Assembly: GCA_905182105.1 (NCBI GenBank)
Contig: CAJJAR010000001.1
Location: 1-64,000 of the forward strand
Length of the DNA stretch: 64,000 nt
Source: an uncultured Paracoccaceae bacterium
GTDB taxonomy: Bacteria > Pseudomonadota > Alphaproteobacteria > Rhodobacterales > Rhodobacteraceae
Direction of reading: 5' to 3'
Of this stretch, positions 36,163 through 44,503 are shown piece after piece. Under the pieces are notes generated by a model that did not search any database, was not told where the DNA came from, and saw only the letters and a list, made by a program, of their open reading frames with translations. How positions within the stretch are numbered: the stretch's first letter is position 1; each line of letters begins with the position of its first letter. The position numbers and the translations under genes were made by a program.

Positions 36163-36926
36163 CACAGAACGCAACATTTCACGACATTACTGGCAAGTCC
36201 GTTTACATAACAGGTGGCGGGTCGGGCATCGGTGCGTCCCTGACTGACGGGTTCTTAGCACAGGGTGCGAATGTCGCGTTCATTGGCAGATCAGACGCCA
36301 CAGCGTTTGTGGCCGAGATGGAAGCGAAACACGGTCGCGCACCACTGTTTTTGCAAGGCGACATCACAGACACCAAACATTTGCAGGCCACAATGCGCCA
36401 AGCAGCTAAGGCCCACGGCGGCTTGGATGTCCTGGTAAACAATGCAGCCAATGATGACCGCCACGTATTGGACGAGGTCACCCCTGAATATTGGGATTGG
36501 ATGCAGTCGATCAATCTCAAATCCTACTACTTTGCCTGCCAAGAAGCCGCGCGCCTGATGAAGGCATCGGGTGGTTCAATCGTGAATTTCAGCTCGATCA
36601 GCTACATCATGGGTGGTGCCGGTTATACGGCTTACACCTCTGCCAACGGTGGGATCACGGCAATGTCACGCAGCTTGGCCCGTGAGTTGGGACCTAAAAA
36701 AATTCGTGTGAATGCGCTGGCACCTGGTTGGGTTTTGACACCAAAGCAATTGGACAAGTGGGCCACGCCGGATGCACTGGCAGGACATTTGGCGGCGCAA
36801 TGCTTGAAGGAACATTTGACCCCTAAAGATATTATTGATGCCGTGCTATTCCTGTCCTCTAACACCAGCCGTATGATGACAGGTCAGTGTATGGTCGTAG
36901 ACGGCGGCGTGGTTGTAACAGGGTGA
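36159..36926 (+). CDS. SDR-family oxidoreductase, probable D-galactose 1-dehydrogenase, catalytic Lys replaced by Asn
   Basis: 255 residues. Cofactor motif TGGGSGIGASL, NNAAND, N119 in SINLKS, S146 in VNFSSISY and Y159 are in place. The Y-x3-K motif reads Y-T-S-A-N, so residue 163 is Asn (AAC at 36645-36647) where SDRs have the Lys that lowers the Tyr pKa and binds the nicotinamide ribose. The rest, including RVNALAPGWVLTPKQ, resembles rhizobial D-galactose dehydrogenase. In context it would oxidise galactose to galactonolactone. It overlaps the GH4 gene by 4 bp. Activity is in doubt because of N163. Confidence 0.78.
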   Translation: MTQNATFHDITGKSVYITGGGSGIGASLTDGFLAQGANVAFIGRSDATAFVAEMEAKHGRAPLFLQGDITDTKHLQATMRQAAKAHGGLDVLVNNAANDDRHVLDEVTPEYWDWMQSINLKSYYFACQEAARLMKASGGSIVNFSSISYIMGGAGYTAYTSANGGITAMSRSLARELGPKKIRVNALAPGWVLTPKQLDKWATPDALAGHLAAQCLKEHLTPKDIIDAVLFLSSNTSRMMTGQCMVVDGGVVVTG

Positions 36927-36932
36927 TATGAA

Positions 36933-37841
36933 ATGAGCGAACAAGTGACACCAGATTGGATTGCCGTTGACTGGGGCACCACACACTTGCGAGTTTGGGC
37001 AATGCAAGGTGGCACTCAGCTTGCCCATGCTCAATCAGATGATGGCATGGCCAAACTGGAACGTGACCAGTTTGAAGGTGCCTTATTGAAACTGATCGAA
37101 GGGTGGCTTGGAACCAGCACAATGCCCGTCATCGCCTGTGGCATGGTTGGCGCGCGCCAAGGTTGGGTCGAAGCACCCTACACTGCGGTCCCTGCCAAAC
37201 CCGATCACAGCCAACATGCGCTTCCTGTATGCGATGACCCACGTCTTCATGTGCGCGTCATTCCAGGGCTTAAACAAGCATCTCCAGCCGATGTTATGCG
37301 CGGTGAAGAAACACAGATCGCCGGATTTCTGGCCCTTAATTCTGGCTGGGATGGTGTCATTTGCCTTCCAGGCACCCATACCAAATGGGCACATGTCAGC
37401 GCCGGTGAGGTCGTCAGTTTTCAGACCTACATGACAGGCGAACAGTTTGAGTTGTTGTCCACCTCATCCGTATTACGCCATTCTGTTGATACTGACGGTT
37501 GGGACAAACCCGCCTTTGAGGAAGCATTGGCTGACAGTCTTTCGCGCCCCGAACGGATTTCGGCAAATCTGTTTAATTTACGCGCCTGTGATTTGCTAAA
37601 TGGGCAATCAAAAGAAGTTGCGCGTGCGCGTCTTTCTGGCCTGTTGATCGGTGCCGAATTGGCTGCTGGCCGTCCGTTCTGGTTGGGCCAACAGGTTGCC
37701 GTCGTCGGGGCCAACAACTTATCTCAAATTTACGCCGATGCCTTGGCCGCCCAGGGTGTCCCAGCAACTGTGGCGGATGGTGCCCGTATGGCATTGGCAG
37801 GTCTTCAAGCGGCCTACCGCCTTGTAAAGGAAACAGCATGA
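36933..37841 (+). CDS. dgoK: 2-dehydro-3-deoxygalactonokinase
   Basis: 302 residues. DgoK phosphorylates 2-keto-3-deoxygalactonate at C6. Family features: an N-terminal IAVDWGTTHLRVW phosphate-binding loop, CGMVGARQGWVEAPY, GEETQIAGFLAL and CLPGTHTKWAHV. It lies 6 bp after the SDR and overlaps the aldolase gene by 4 bp. Confidence 0.94.
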   Translation: MSEQVTPDWIAVDWGTTHLRVWAMQGGTQLAHAQSDDGMAKLERDQFEGALLKLIEGWLGTSTMPVIACGMVGARQGWVEAPYTAVPAKPDHSQHALPVCDDPRLHVRVIPGLKQASPADVMRGEETQIAGFLALNSGWDGVICLPGTHTKWAHVSAGEVVSFQTYMTGEQFELLSTSSVLRHSVDTDGWDKPAFEEALADSLSRPERISANLFNLRACDLLNGQSKEVARARLSGLLIGAELAAGRPFWLGQQVAVVGANNLSQIYADALAAQGVPATVADGARMALAGLQAAYRLVKETA

Positions 37842-38443
37842 GCCGCCCACTAATTGCAATTCTTCGCGGGATCAAACCGTCCGAAGCCGTTGACGTGGCC
37901 GCGGCCCTTTTAGATGCTGGGATTGACCGGATCGAAGTGCCTACAAATTCACCTGATCCTTTCGAAAGCATCGGCAATATTGTTGATGCCTTTGCTAAGG
38001 ATGCATTGATCGGTGCAGGTACGATTTTGACAACCGAACAGGTTGATCAAGTTGACGCAGTTGGGGGCAAACTGATTGTGTCACCAAACTGCGATCCAAA
38101 GGTCATTGCACACACGAAAGCCAAAGGCATGCAAAGCTGGCCCGGTGTGTTCACACCAACTGAAGCTTTTGCAGCACTTCAAGCGGGCGCAGATGGGTTA
38201 AAGTTATTCCCCGGCTCAATGGCCGGTCCATCGGGCCTGAAAGCGATGCGGGCCATCTTGCCAGTTGGGACCGAAGTGTTCGCGGTCGGCGGCGCAGGAC
38301 CGGACAATTTTGACAAGTGGATTGCAGCGAGTGCTGACGGCTTTGGGCTTGGCTCTGCCATCTACAAACCTGGCATGACGGCAAAAGATGTGGGTGTGGC
38401 TGCAAAGGCGATCGTCGCCGCATATGACGTAGCCATCTCGTGA
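37838..38443 (+). CDS. dgoA: 2-dehydro-3-deoxy-6-phosphogalactonate aldolase
   Basis: 201 residues, a KDPG/KDPGal aldolase (class I). The Schiff-base lysine is K122 in GLKLFPGS; AILRGIKPSEA at the N-terminus and GAGTILT near residue 59 are family blocks. It splits KDPGal into pyruvate and glyceraldehyde-3-phosphate. It overlaps dgoK by 4 bp and the lactonase gene by 4 bp. No dehydratase domain is fused to it. Confidence 0.94.
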   Translation: MSRPLIAILRGIKPSEAVDVAAALLDAGIDRIEVPTNSPDPFESIGNIVDAFAKDALIGAGTILTTEQVDQVDAVGGKLIVSPNCDPKVIAHTKAKGMQSWPGVFTPTEAFAALQAGADGLKLFPGSMAGPSGLKAMRAILPVGTEVFAVGGAGPDNFDKWIAASADGFGLGSAIYKPGMTAKDVGVAAKAIVAAYDVAIS

Positions 38444-39300
38444 GCCGCATCTTCGATGATCGGGTCTGTGCATTGGGTGAAGGCCCGTTGTGGCACCCAA
38501 CCCGCCAACAGCTTTTCTGGTTTGATATTGTTGACAAACGCCTGCTGACGCGAACCAATGATGGGCCGCAGGAATGGCAGTTTGACGAACATGTTTCGGC
38601 CGCTGGTTGGCTTGACCATGACACGTTACTTATTGCCTCGGAAACTGGGCTTTGGAGGTTTTCCCTAAACGACGGGTCCCGCGAGTTGGTGATTGCGCTG
38701 GAAGCTGACAACCCGATCACACGTTCTAATGATGGACGTACCGATCCGTGGGGCGGATTCTGGATTGGAACGATGGGTAAGAACGCCGAAACGGGTGCAG
38801 GTGCGATCTATCGTTTGTACAAGGGGGAACTGCGCAAACTGTTTCCATCCATCACAATTTCAAATGCAATTTGCTTCAGCCCTGACCGCCAATTTGCATA
38901 TTACACAGACACCGTGACACGATTGGTCATGCGCCAGCAGTTAGAGCCGCAAGATGGCTGGCCCACGGGGGAAGCAGAGTTTTACGTTGATCTACGGTCT
39001 GAAAACCTAAACCCAGACGGCGCTGTCATAGATGCCGACGGGAATATGTGGCTTGCGCAATGGGGCGCATCACGCATCGCATGTTATTCGAAGGATGGGC
39101 AGTTTATAAACGCCATCGAATTCGATGCATTGCAAGCCTCCTGCCCTGCATTTGGCGGTCCAGAATTGCGCACCATTTTCTGCACAACCGCAGCCATTGA
39201 TTTGTCAGTAGAAACGCGTGCGGAACAACCCTCGAACGGTATGACATTCCTGTCAGAAAGTGTCGGTACGGGCCAATCAGAACATCAGGTGATCCTATGA
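38440..39300 (+). CDS. SMP-30/gluconolactonase-family lactonase
   Basis: 286 residues, a six-bladed beta-propeller metal lactonase. Metal-binding residues are suggested by the Glu in LGEGPLWHP, the Asn-Asp in RSNDGRTDPWGGFWIGTMG and the Asp in LNPDGAVIDADGNMW. It should open galactono-lactone to galactonate. The start is a GTG at 38440-38442 that overlaps the aldolase stop. It overlaps the GH42 gene by 4 bp. Confidence 0.9.
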   Translation: MSRIFDDRVCALGEGPLWHPTRQQLFWFDIVDKRLLTRTNDGPQEWQFDEHVSAAGWLDHDTLLIASETGLWRFSLNDGSRELVIALEADNPITRSNDGRTDPWGGFWIGTMGKNAETGAGAIYRLYKGELRKLFPSITISNAICFSPDRQFAYYTDTVTRLVMRQQLEPQDGWPTGEAEFYVDLRSENLNPDGAVIDADGNMWLAQWGASRIACYSKDGQFINAIEFDALQASCPAFGGPELRTIFCTTAAIDLSVETRAEQPSNGMTFLSESVGTGQSEHQVIL

Positions 39301-41216
39301 TTTCAACACTCGGCGTATGCTATTATCCTGAACATTGGGGTGAGGCGATGTGGGCACGCGATGCAGCGCGCATGGTGGAAACTGGTATCACTTGGGTTCG
39401 TATCGGCGAATTTGCATGGAGCCGTTTAGAAAAGGTGGAGGGCACATTCACGTTTGAATGGCTGGACCGTGCGATTGCTATATTGGCGGATGCTGGGCTG
39501 AAGGTTGTGATGTGCACACCCACAACCACGCCCCCGCGTTGGATGATTGAAAAACATCCCGACATGCTGGCTGTTGATGCAAACGGCAATCCGCGCAAAT
39601 TTGGATCACGTCGTCATTACTGCTTTAGTCATCAAGGCTATATTCAAGATTGCGAGCGGATCACCCGCGTTTTAGCCAATCGTTATGGCGCGGACCCGCG
39701 TATTCATGCGTGGCAGATCGATAATGAATATGGCTGCCATGACACCATTATCAGCTACTCAGATGTGGCGCGGGCTGCGTTCCAAGAATGGTTGACCGAT
39801 CGTTATGGCGATGTTGAGGCACTGAACACTGCATGGGGCAATGTCTTTTGGTCGATGGAATACGATCGTTTTGACCAGATCGATTTGCCCAATCTAACTG
39901 TTACTGAACCCAACCCTGCCCATGTCATGGCTTTTCGCCGTTTCAGTTCCGATCAAGTTGTTAAATTCAACCGCGTCCAAGTGAACGTTCTACGCGCAGC
40001 AACTGATGTGCCTTTGATCCACAACTACATGGGCCGCATCCTAGACTTTGACCACTTCGAGGTGGGCGAAGATCTGGATATCGCGTCTTGGGACAGCTAC
40101 CCAATTGGTTTTCTATCGGACCGCTTGGAAGGGGACGACGATCACAAAGCTGCGTTCTTGCAGCAGGGTGATCCTGACATGCAGGCCTTTCACCACGATC
40201 TATACCGCGCCGTTGGCAAGGGCCGCTGGTGGGTGATGGAGCAGCAACCCGGCCCAGTGAACTGGGCACCTTATAACCCTGCTCCGCTAGACGGCATGGT
40301 TCGTTTGTGGAGTTGGGAAGCAATTGCGCACGGTGCTGAAGTTGTCAGCTACTTCCGTTGGCGTCAGGCTCCCTTTGCCCAAGAGCAGATGCACGCGGGC
40401 CTCTTGCGAGCCGATGACACCCCTGCAGCAGGAATGGCAGAAGCCGCACAAGTAGCACAGGAAATCGCTGCGCTTGGACCATTGGTTCAAGTTCAAGCCA
40501 GTGTTGCGTTGATCTTTGATTACCCCTCTGACTGGGCGTGGAACACGATGCCGCAAGGCGCTGACTTTGATTACTTCCGTTTGGTATTCTCAGCCTATCG
40601 CGCACTGCGCCGTGCAGGACTTTCCATTGATATCATTCCCAGCACACAGCATAATTTTAATGGATATAAACTGGTGTTCGCACCTGGCTTGGCCAACACG
40701 GATCAAACGTTGATGAATGGTTTGCATGACTGCGCTGCACTGGCTGTCCTTGGACCACGCACAGGGACAGTTACGGATGAGTTGAGCATCCCAACCCAGG
40801 CACAGCCCGTTATCCCGGAACTGGACATAAAAATTGAACTCAGCGAGAGCTTCCCACCAAGTCATGTTCGTTCTGTTGAGGGTGGTGGTTCAGTAGTGCA
40901 CTGGATGGAACAACTATCATCCTCCTCGCCTGTCTTAATGAAGACCGAAGGAGGGGCAACGGTCCTGACTGGTGATGATCAGATGTGGTATTTGGGTTCT
41001 TGGCCAGACGAGACCCTTTGGGATCGTTTGGTTAAGATGGCGACGGCCCAAGCGGGCCTTGAAATCACAGCACTACCCGATGGTCTGCGCTTGCGTGTGG
41101 CTGGAGCGGTTCAGTTTGCGTTTAATTACTCGGCGCATTCAATTTCATGGAATGGTCAAATTTTTGAACCCTGTACCGTAACAGCATGGGATTCTAAAAG
41201 ATCACTCTTGAAGTGA
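39297..41216 (+). CDS. GH42 beta-galactosidase
   Basis: 639 residues. The N-terminal TIM barrel begins LGVCYYPEHWGEAMWARDA. The acid/base is E144 in WQIDNEYGCH and the nucleophile E315 in WWVMEQQPGPVNW. A trimerisation domain (about 390-580) and a small C-terminal beta domain follow. No signal peptide, so it works on imported beta-galactosides in the cytoplasm. It is the last gene of the cluster, overlapping the lactonase gene by 4 bp. The exact linkage preference cannot be read from sequence. Confidence 0.94.
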   Translation: MISTLGVCYYPEHWGEAMWARDAARMVETGITWVRIGEFAWSRLEKVEGTFTFEWLDRAIAILADAGLKVVMCTPTTTPPRWMIEKHPDMLAVDANGNPRKFGSRRHYCFSHQGYIQDCERITRVLANRYGADPRIHAWQIDNEYGCHDTIISYSDVARAAFQEWLTDRYGDVEALNTAWGNVFWSMEYDRFDQIDLPNLTVTEPNPAHVMAFRRFSSDQVVKFNRVQVNVLRAATDVPLIHNYMGRILDFDHFEVGEDLDIASWDSYPIGFLSDRLEGDDDHKAAFLQQGDPDMQAFHHDLYRAVGKGRWWVMEQQPGPVNWAPYNPAPLDGMVRLWSWEAIAHGAEVVSYFRWRQAPFAQEQMHAGLLRADDTPAAGMAEAAQVAQEIAALGPLVQVQASVALIFDYPSDWAWNTMPQGADFDYFRLVFSAYRALRRAGLSIDIIPSTQHNFNGYKLVFAPGLANTDQTLMNGLHDCAALAVLGPRTGTVTDELSIPTQAQPVIPELDIKIELSESFPPSHVRSVEGGGSVVHWMEQLSSSSPVLMKTEGGATVLTGDDQMWYLGSWPDETLWDRLVKMATAQAGLEITALPDGLRLRVAGAVQFAFNYSAHSISWNGQIFEPCTVTAWDSKRSLLK

Positions 41217-41527
41217 TCCCCTGTCATTATTCAAATTTTGACAGAAGGAATTTGGACAAGCCACTCGCCCTCCCCCCCCCTCTGGCTACCCTATTAGAAA
41301 AGACCATGTCCGCACACTGCGTTGCGGGCCGCACCAACCTTATCGAATAGCATTGCCTCGCCCCCATCCGCGTTCGCAACGTGGCAAGGCTTCAAGGCAA
41401 GCTGCTAAAGCGGTTGCCTTCAAAACCTAATCAATTCGTAGTCGCAAAACGTGAACACACACCAAAACCAAAAAAGGTAAAGGTGCATTATGAAAGACAA
41501 AACTATGTATATGAAAAATTTAATAAA
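41217..41527. other. Gene-free spacer between the galactoside cluster and tRNA-Arg, with a C9 run
   Basis: About 310 bp. A short inverted repeat CTGTCA (41221-41226) / TGACAG (41239-41244) follows the beta-galactosidase stop but has no U-tract. A run of nine C lies at 41272-41280. A plus-strand frame at 41381-41572 ends by reading through the tRNA antisense strand and is probably chance. On the minus strand about 41280-41400 there is a short frame with coding-like third positions but no good start. No integrase or att repeat seen. Confidence 0.45.
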
Positions 41528-41604
41528 TGGTGCACCCGAAGGGATTCGAACCCCTGGCCCCCTGATTCGTAGTCAGGTACTCTATCCAGCTGAGCTACGG
41601 GTGC
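41528..41604 (-). tRNA. tRNA-Arg (anticodon ACG), CCA encoded
   Basis: On the minus strand the 77 nt fold as a cloverleaf: acceptor GCACCCG (5') with CGGGTGC (3'), D-arm with AGCTCAGCTGGATAGAGT, anticodon arm CTGAC-TACGAA-TCAG giving ACG (read as ICG, Arg CGN), T-arm with GGTTCGAATCC, discriminator A and encoded CCA at 41528-41530. It lies at the edge of the galactoside cluster, with its 3' end facing it, a usual position for island integration, though no repeat of the 3' end is visible at the other boundary. Confidence 0.96.
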
Positions 41605-41672
41605 ACTCGGTGGCGGTTTAGTCTTGCCTGTGAAACTATGCAAGTCCTCGTTTTCGCAATATTGTAAATATT

Positions 41673-43058
41673 TTAGAAAACGATATCACCCTTAGGTAAC
41701 TTGATACAAAATGAAGTCCCATCAGAAGATGTGCAGACCAATTCCAGCGATCCGCCGTGGCCCCGGACCAGTTCTTCTGAGATTGCCAGTCCCAAACCAG
41801 AGCCCCCTTTTGAAACTCCACCCTGAAATGGCATGAACAGGTGTTCCTGCGCTTTCTTTGGCAGACCCGGCCCGGTATCAGTTACCTCAATCAACCAATT
41901 TTCATATGTTTCTGAGGCGGTGACAGAAATTTCAGCCTCATTACCACTCACCATGATCGCTTGGCGCGCGTTACGTACCAGATTGGAGATTACACGGTAC
42001 AGCTGCTCAGCATCCGCACGGACCATCAAGTTCGGTGGAATGTTTGATACGAATCGAACGTCATGTTCGCCAACGGCCAGTCGTTCACCATCCATCACAT
42101 CAGCTATGATCATTTCCAAGCGAACCATCGAAAATGTCGGGCTCGGTTCTTCAGCCTTGCCAAAAGCCAGCGTGCTTTCACAGAGATGCACTGCACGAGT
42201 AATCGAGTTCACTAATTTTGGAGCAAGGCGCACAACTGTTGGGTCTTCGCTCATCTCGATGCGATCAGTAAACAACTGGGCAGACGTTAAAATGTTCCGC
42301 AGGTCGTGGCTAATTTTGCTAACCGCACTACCAAGTTGCGCCAACCTGTCTTTTTGACGCAAAGCGTTGGTCAGCTCCGTTTGCATTGATTTGAGAGATT
42401 CTTCGGCTTCGAGCAGTTCTGTTATCCCAGCACTTGGCGAAATGATCCGGCGTCCATCTTCAGGAGCCAAAGCGTAACTTTGCATGTGATCGACTACCCG
42501 TTTGATGGGTTTCACCAAAAAGATACGAACCGCGAAAAACAGCAGTGAGGCTGTGATGACAGAGATGACCGCAGACAAAAGCAGGATTCGCAGGCCGTAA
42601 TCGATCATGGCAGTACGAAGTGGCCCCGCTTCCATTGTAACCTCGATCAGTAATCCTGCCTCACGTAACGGTGCCCCTATGACGCGGATAACTTCATTAT
42701 TTGGCTGCGTCAGGCGCATAACAGCGTCGCGCATCAAGACCACCGCAGTTCCCTCACGCAAATCAAACGTCCCCGAAATCTCATGCGGCATCGGGGATGA
42801 CAACATCAACTGTCGCGCCTCGTCGCGCCGAAGCACGATGTTAAACACCCCAGCATTTTGCAGCAGTTCGGCTTCCAACTCAGTTTCAAGCATATCATCG
42901 GCCAACAATGCCAATGATGCGATCTGTGCCCTCTCAAGGCGATTAAGAAGATAGTCTTCTCTGAACCGCGCAATTGAGGGCACAAAAATCAAAACCTCAG
43001 CCAGCATCACGAAGATGGTGGTCAGGATAAGAAATCGACCTGATAGTGAATTGAGCAT
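41673..43058 (-). CDS. Sensor histidine kinase (orphan)
   Basis: 461 residues. Two membrane helices (residues about 10-30 and 160-182) bracket a periplasmic sensor domain; a HAMP-like linker follows. The HisKA box is SKISHDLRNILTSA (His about 255). The ATPase domain has VISNLVRNARQAI (N box), VTDTGPGLP (G1), and GGSGLGLAISEELV (G2). No response regulator is adjacent in either direction. Signal unknown. Confidence 0.9.
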   Translation of the reverse strand: MLNSLSGRFLILTTIFVMLAEVLIFVPSIARFREDYLLNRLERAQIASLALLADDMLETELEAELLQNAGVFNIVLRRDEARQLMLSSPMPHEISGTFDLREGTAVVLMRDAVMRLTQPNNEVIRVIGAPLREAGLLIEVTMEAGPLRTAMIDYGLRILLLSAVISVITASLLFFAVRIFLVKPIKRVVDHMQSYALAPEDGRRIISPSAGITELLEAEESLKSMQTELTNALRQKDRLAQLGSAVSKISHDLRNILTSAQLFTDRIEMSEDPTVVRLAPKLVNSITRAVHLCESTLAFGKAEEPSPTFSMVRLEMIIADVMDGERLAVGEHDVRFVSNIPPNLMVRADAEQLYRVISNLVRNARQAIMVSGNEAEISVTASETYENWLIEVTDTGPGLPKKAQEHLFMPFQGGVSKGGSGLGLAISEELVRGHGGSLELVCTSSDGTSFCIKLPKGDIVF

Positions 43059-43081
43059 CGTACCTCAGATAGCCAAAATCA

Positions 43082-44500
43082 TCATGGGATGAACCGTTGC
43101 ACGAAACCGACCACCCATTTGACAGCAGCACTGTTAAATAAGCGAGGCGTGAAATAGGCACCCGCTGCGCGTTTGTTGATCTCACCGATTGTTGGGTACG
43201 GCGCAACCATTGCAGCGATCTGGCTCATCTTCATGTTGTTGGCCAGTGCCAAAGCCCAAAGATTGATCAGCTCACCCGCTTGGTATCCAACAATAGAAGC
43301 GCCAACTGGGCGGCCCTTTACGACCATCAATTTAATGAAACCCTTGGTTTTGCGTTCCGCGATAGCACGATCATTGTGGCTGTAGTAAAAGCGCACAACC
43401 TCCAGCTTATCGCCATGTTCTTCCTTGGCTTGAGCTTCGGTCAAGCCAACTTGGGACAATTCAGGGTCTGTATAAGTCGCCCACGGGATATGAGTGGTTT
43501 TCGCTTTGGAGGGCAAACCAAATAACATTGAGCGTATGATAACCCCCGCGTGATACCCCGCAACATGCGTAAATTGTAAACCACCGGCGACATCGCCAAT
43601 CGCATAGACACCGTGGTTCGTTGTGCGCATGCCAGCATCGACGACCAAACCAGTGCGCGTGCGTTCAATGCCAGCCGCTTCGATGTTCAACTTATCAATG
43701 TTGGCTTTGCGTCCAACGGCCATCAATAAGTGGGAGCCTTTGAAGACACGGCCATCTTTGACTTCGACCTCGATTGCACCTGCTTTGCCTCTAATTTGGG
43801 CAGCCAACGCGTCCTCGGCGATTTCGATCCCCTCGTCGCGCAATGAGTTCAACACCACTTCTGCCAATTCAGGGTCGTCTTTACCCAGTGCTTTTGCACC
43901 CTCAATGACAGTCACCTTAGAACCTAAGCGAATGTGCGCCTGCGCCATTTCTATGCCGATTGGACCACCACCGATAATCAACAGATGCTTGGGTTGCTCG
44001 CGCAGTTCAAACAATGTCTGATTAGTTTCATAGGGTACATTTTCCAAACCAGGGATCGGTAACACCAAAGGTGATGAACCTGTTGAAATAACCACACGGC
44101 GGGCCGTGATAATTGTATCACCAGCCTTAACTTCAGTTGGTGAAATGAACTCGCCATACTCTTCTATTACGTTAACGCCCAGCCCTTCAAACCGCTCGAC
44201 ACTGTCGAGTGGTGCAATTGTTGCAATAACGTCCGCGACATGATCTTTTATGGCCGCATAGTCGACCTTGGGCTTGTGATCCGCCACACCGTACTGAAGG
44301 GCATGTGACTGGCTGTAAGCGGCTTTACCACTGGCGATCAGCGCTTTGGATGGGACACACCCAAAGTTGAGACAGTCACCACCCATTGCGTGGCCCTCAA
44401 GCAAGGTAACTGACGCACCCATTTGACTTGCGCCCGCAGCAACGGACAAACCACCAGAGCCGCCACCAATAACCAATACATCTGTTTTAATACGTTTCAT
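43082..44500 (-). CDS. FAD-dependent pyridine nucleotide-disulfide oxidoreductase (mercuric reductase/lipoamide dehydrogenase-like)
   Basis: 472 residues. FAD site VLVIGGGSGGLSVAAGASQMG, redox-active GGDCLNFGCVPSK (C43, C48), NAD site LLIIGGGPIGIEMAQ, second FAD site GVYAIGDVAGG. The C-terminus has YPTIGEINKRAAG instead of the HPT-x-SE of lipoamide dehydrogenase and lacks a vicinal C-terminal Cys pair of mercuric reductase, so neither activity is certain. It is 3 bp after the VTT-family gene. Pairing with a TVP38-like protein is common and its function is unsettled. Confidence 0.88.
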   Translation of the reverse strand: MKRIKTDVLVIGGGSGGLSVAAGASQMGASVTLLEGHAMGGDCLNFGCVPSKALIASGKAAYSQSHALQYGVADHKPKVDYAAIKDHVADVIATIAPLDSVERFEGLGVNVIEEYGEFISPTEVKAGDTIITARRVVISTGSSPLVLPIPGLENVPYETNQTLFELREQPKHLLIIGGGPIGIEMAQAHIRLGSKVTVIEGAKALGKDDPELAEVVLNSLRDEGIEIAEDALAAQIRGKAGAIEVEVKDGRVFKGSHLLMAVGRKANIDKLNIEAAGIERTRTGLVVDAGMRTTNHGVYAIGDVAGGLQFTHVAGYHAGVIIRSMLFGLPSKAKTTHIPWATYTDPELSQVGLTEAQAKEEHGDKLEVVRFYYSHNDRAIAERKTKGFIKLMVVKGRPVGASIVGYQAGELINLWALALANNMKMSQIAAMVAPYPTIGEINKRAAGAYFTPRLFNSAAVKWVVGFVQRFIP

Positions 44501-44503
44501 GAT

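Noticed and set aside
41381-41572. Plus-strand 63-codon frame ending in WCTRRDSNPWPPDS
   Set aside because: Its last third is the translated antisense strand of tRNA-Arg, a common artefact, and there is no clear ribosome binding site.
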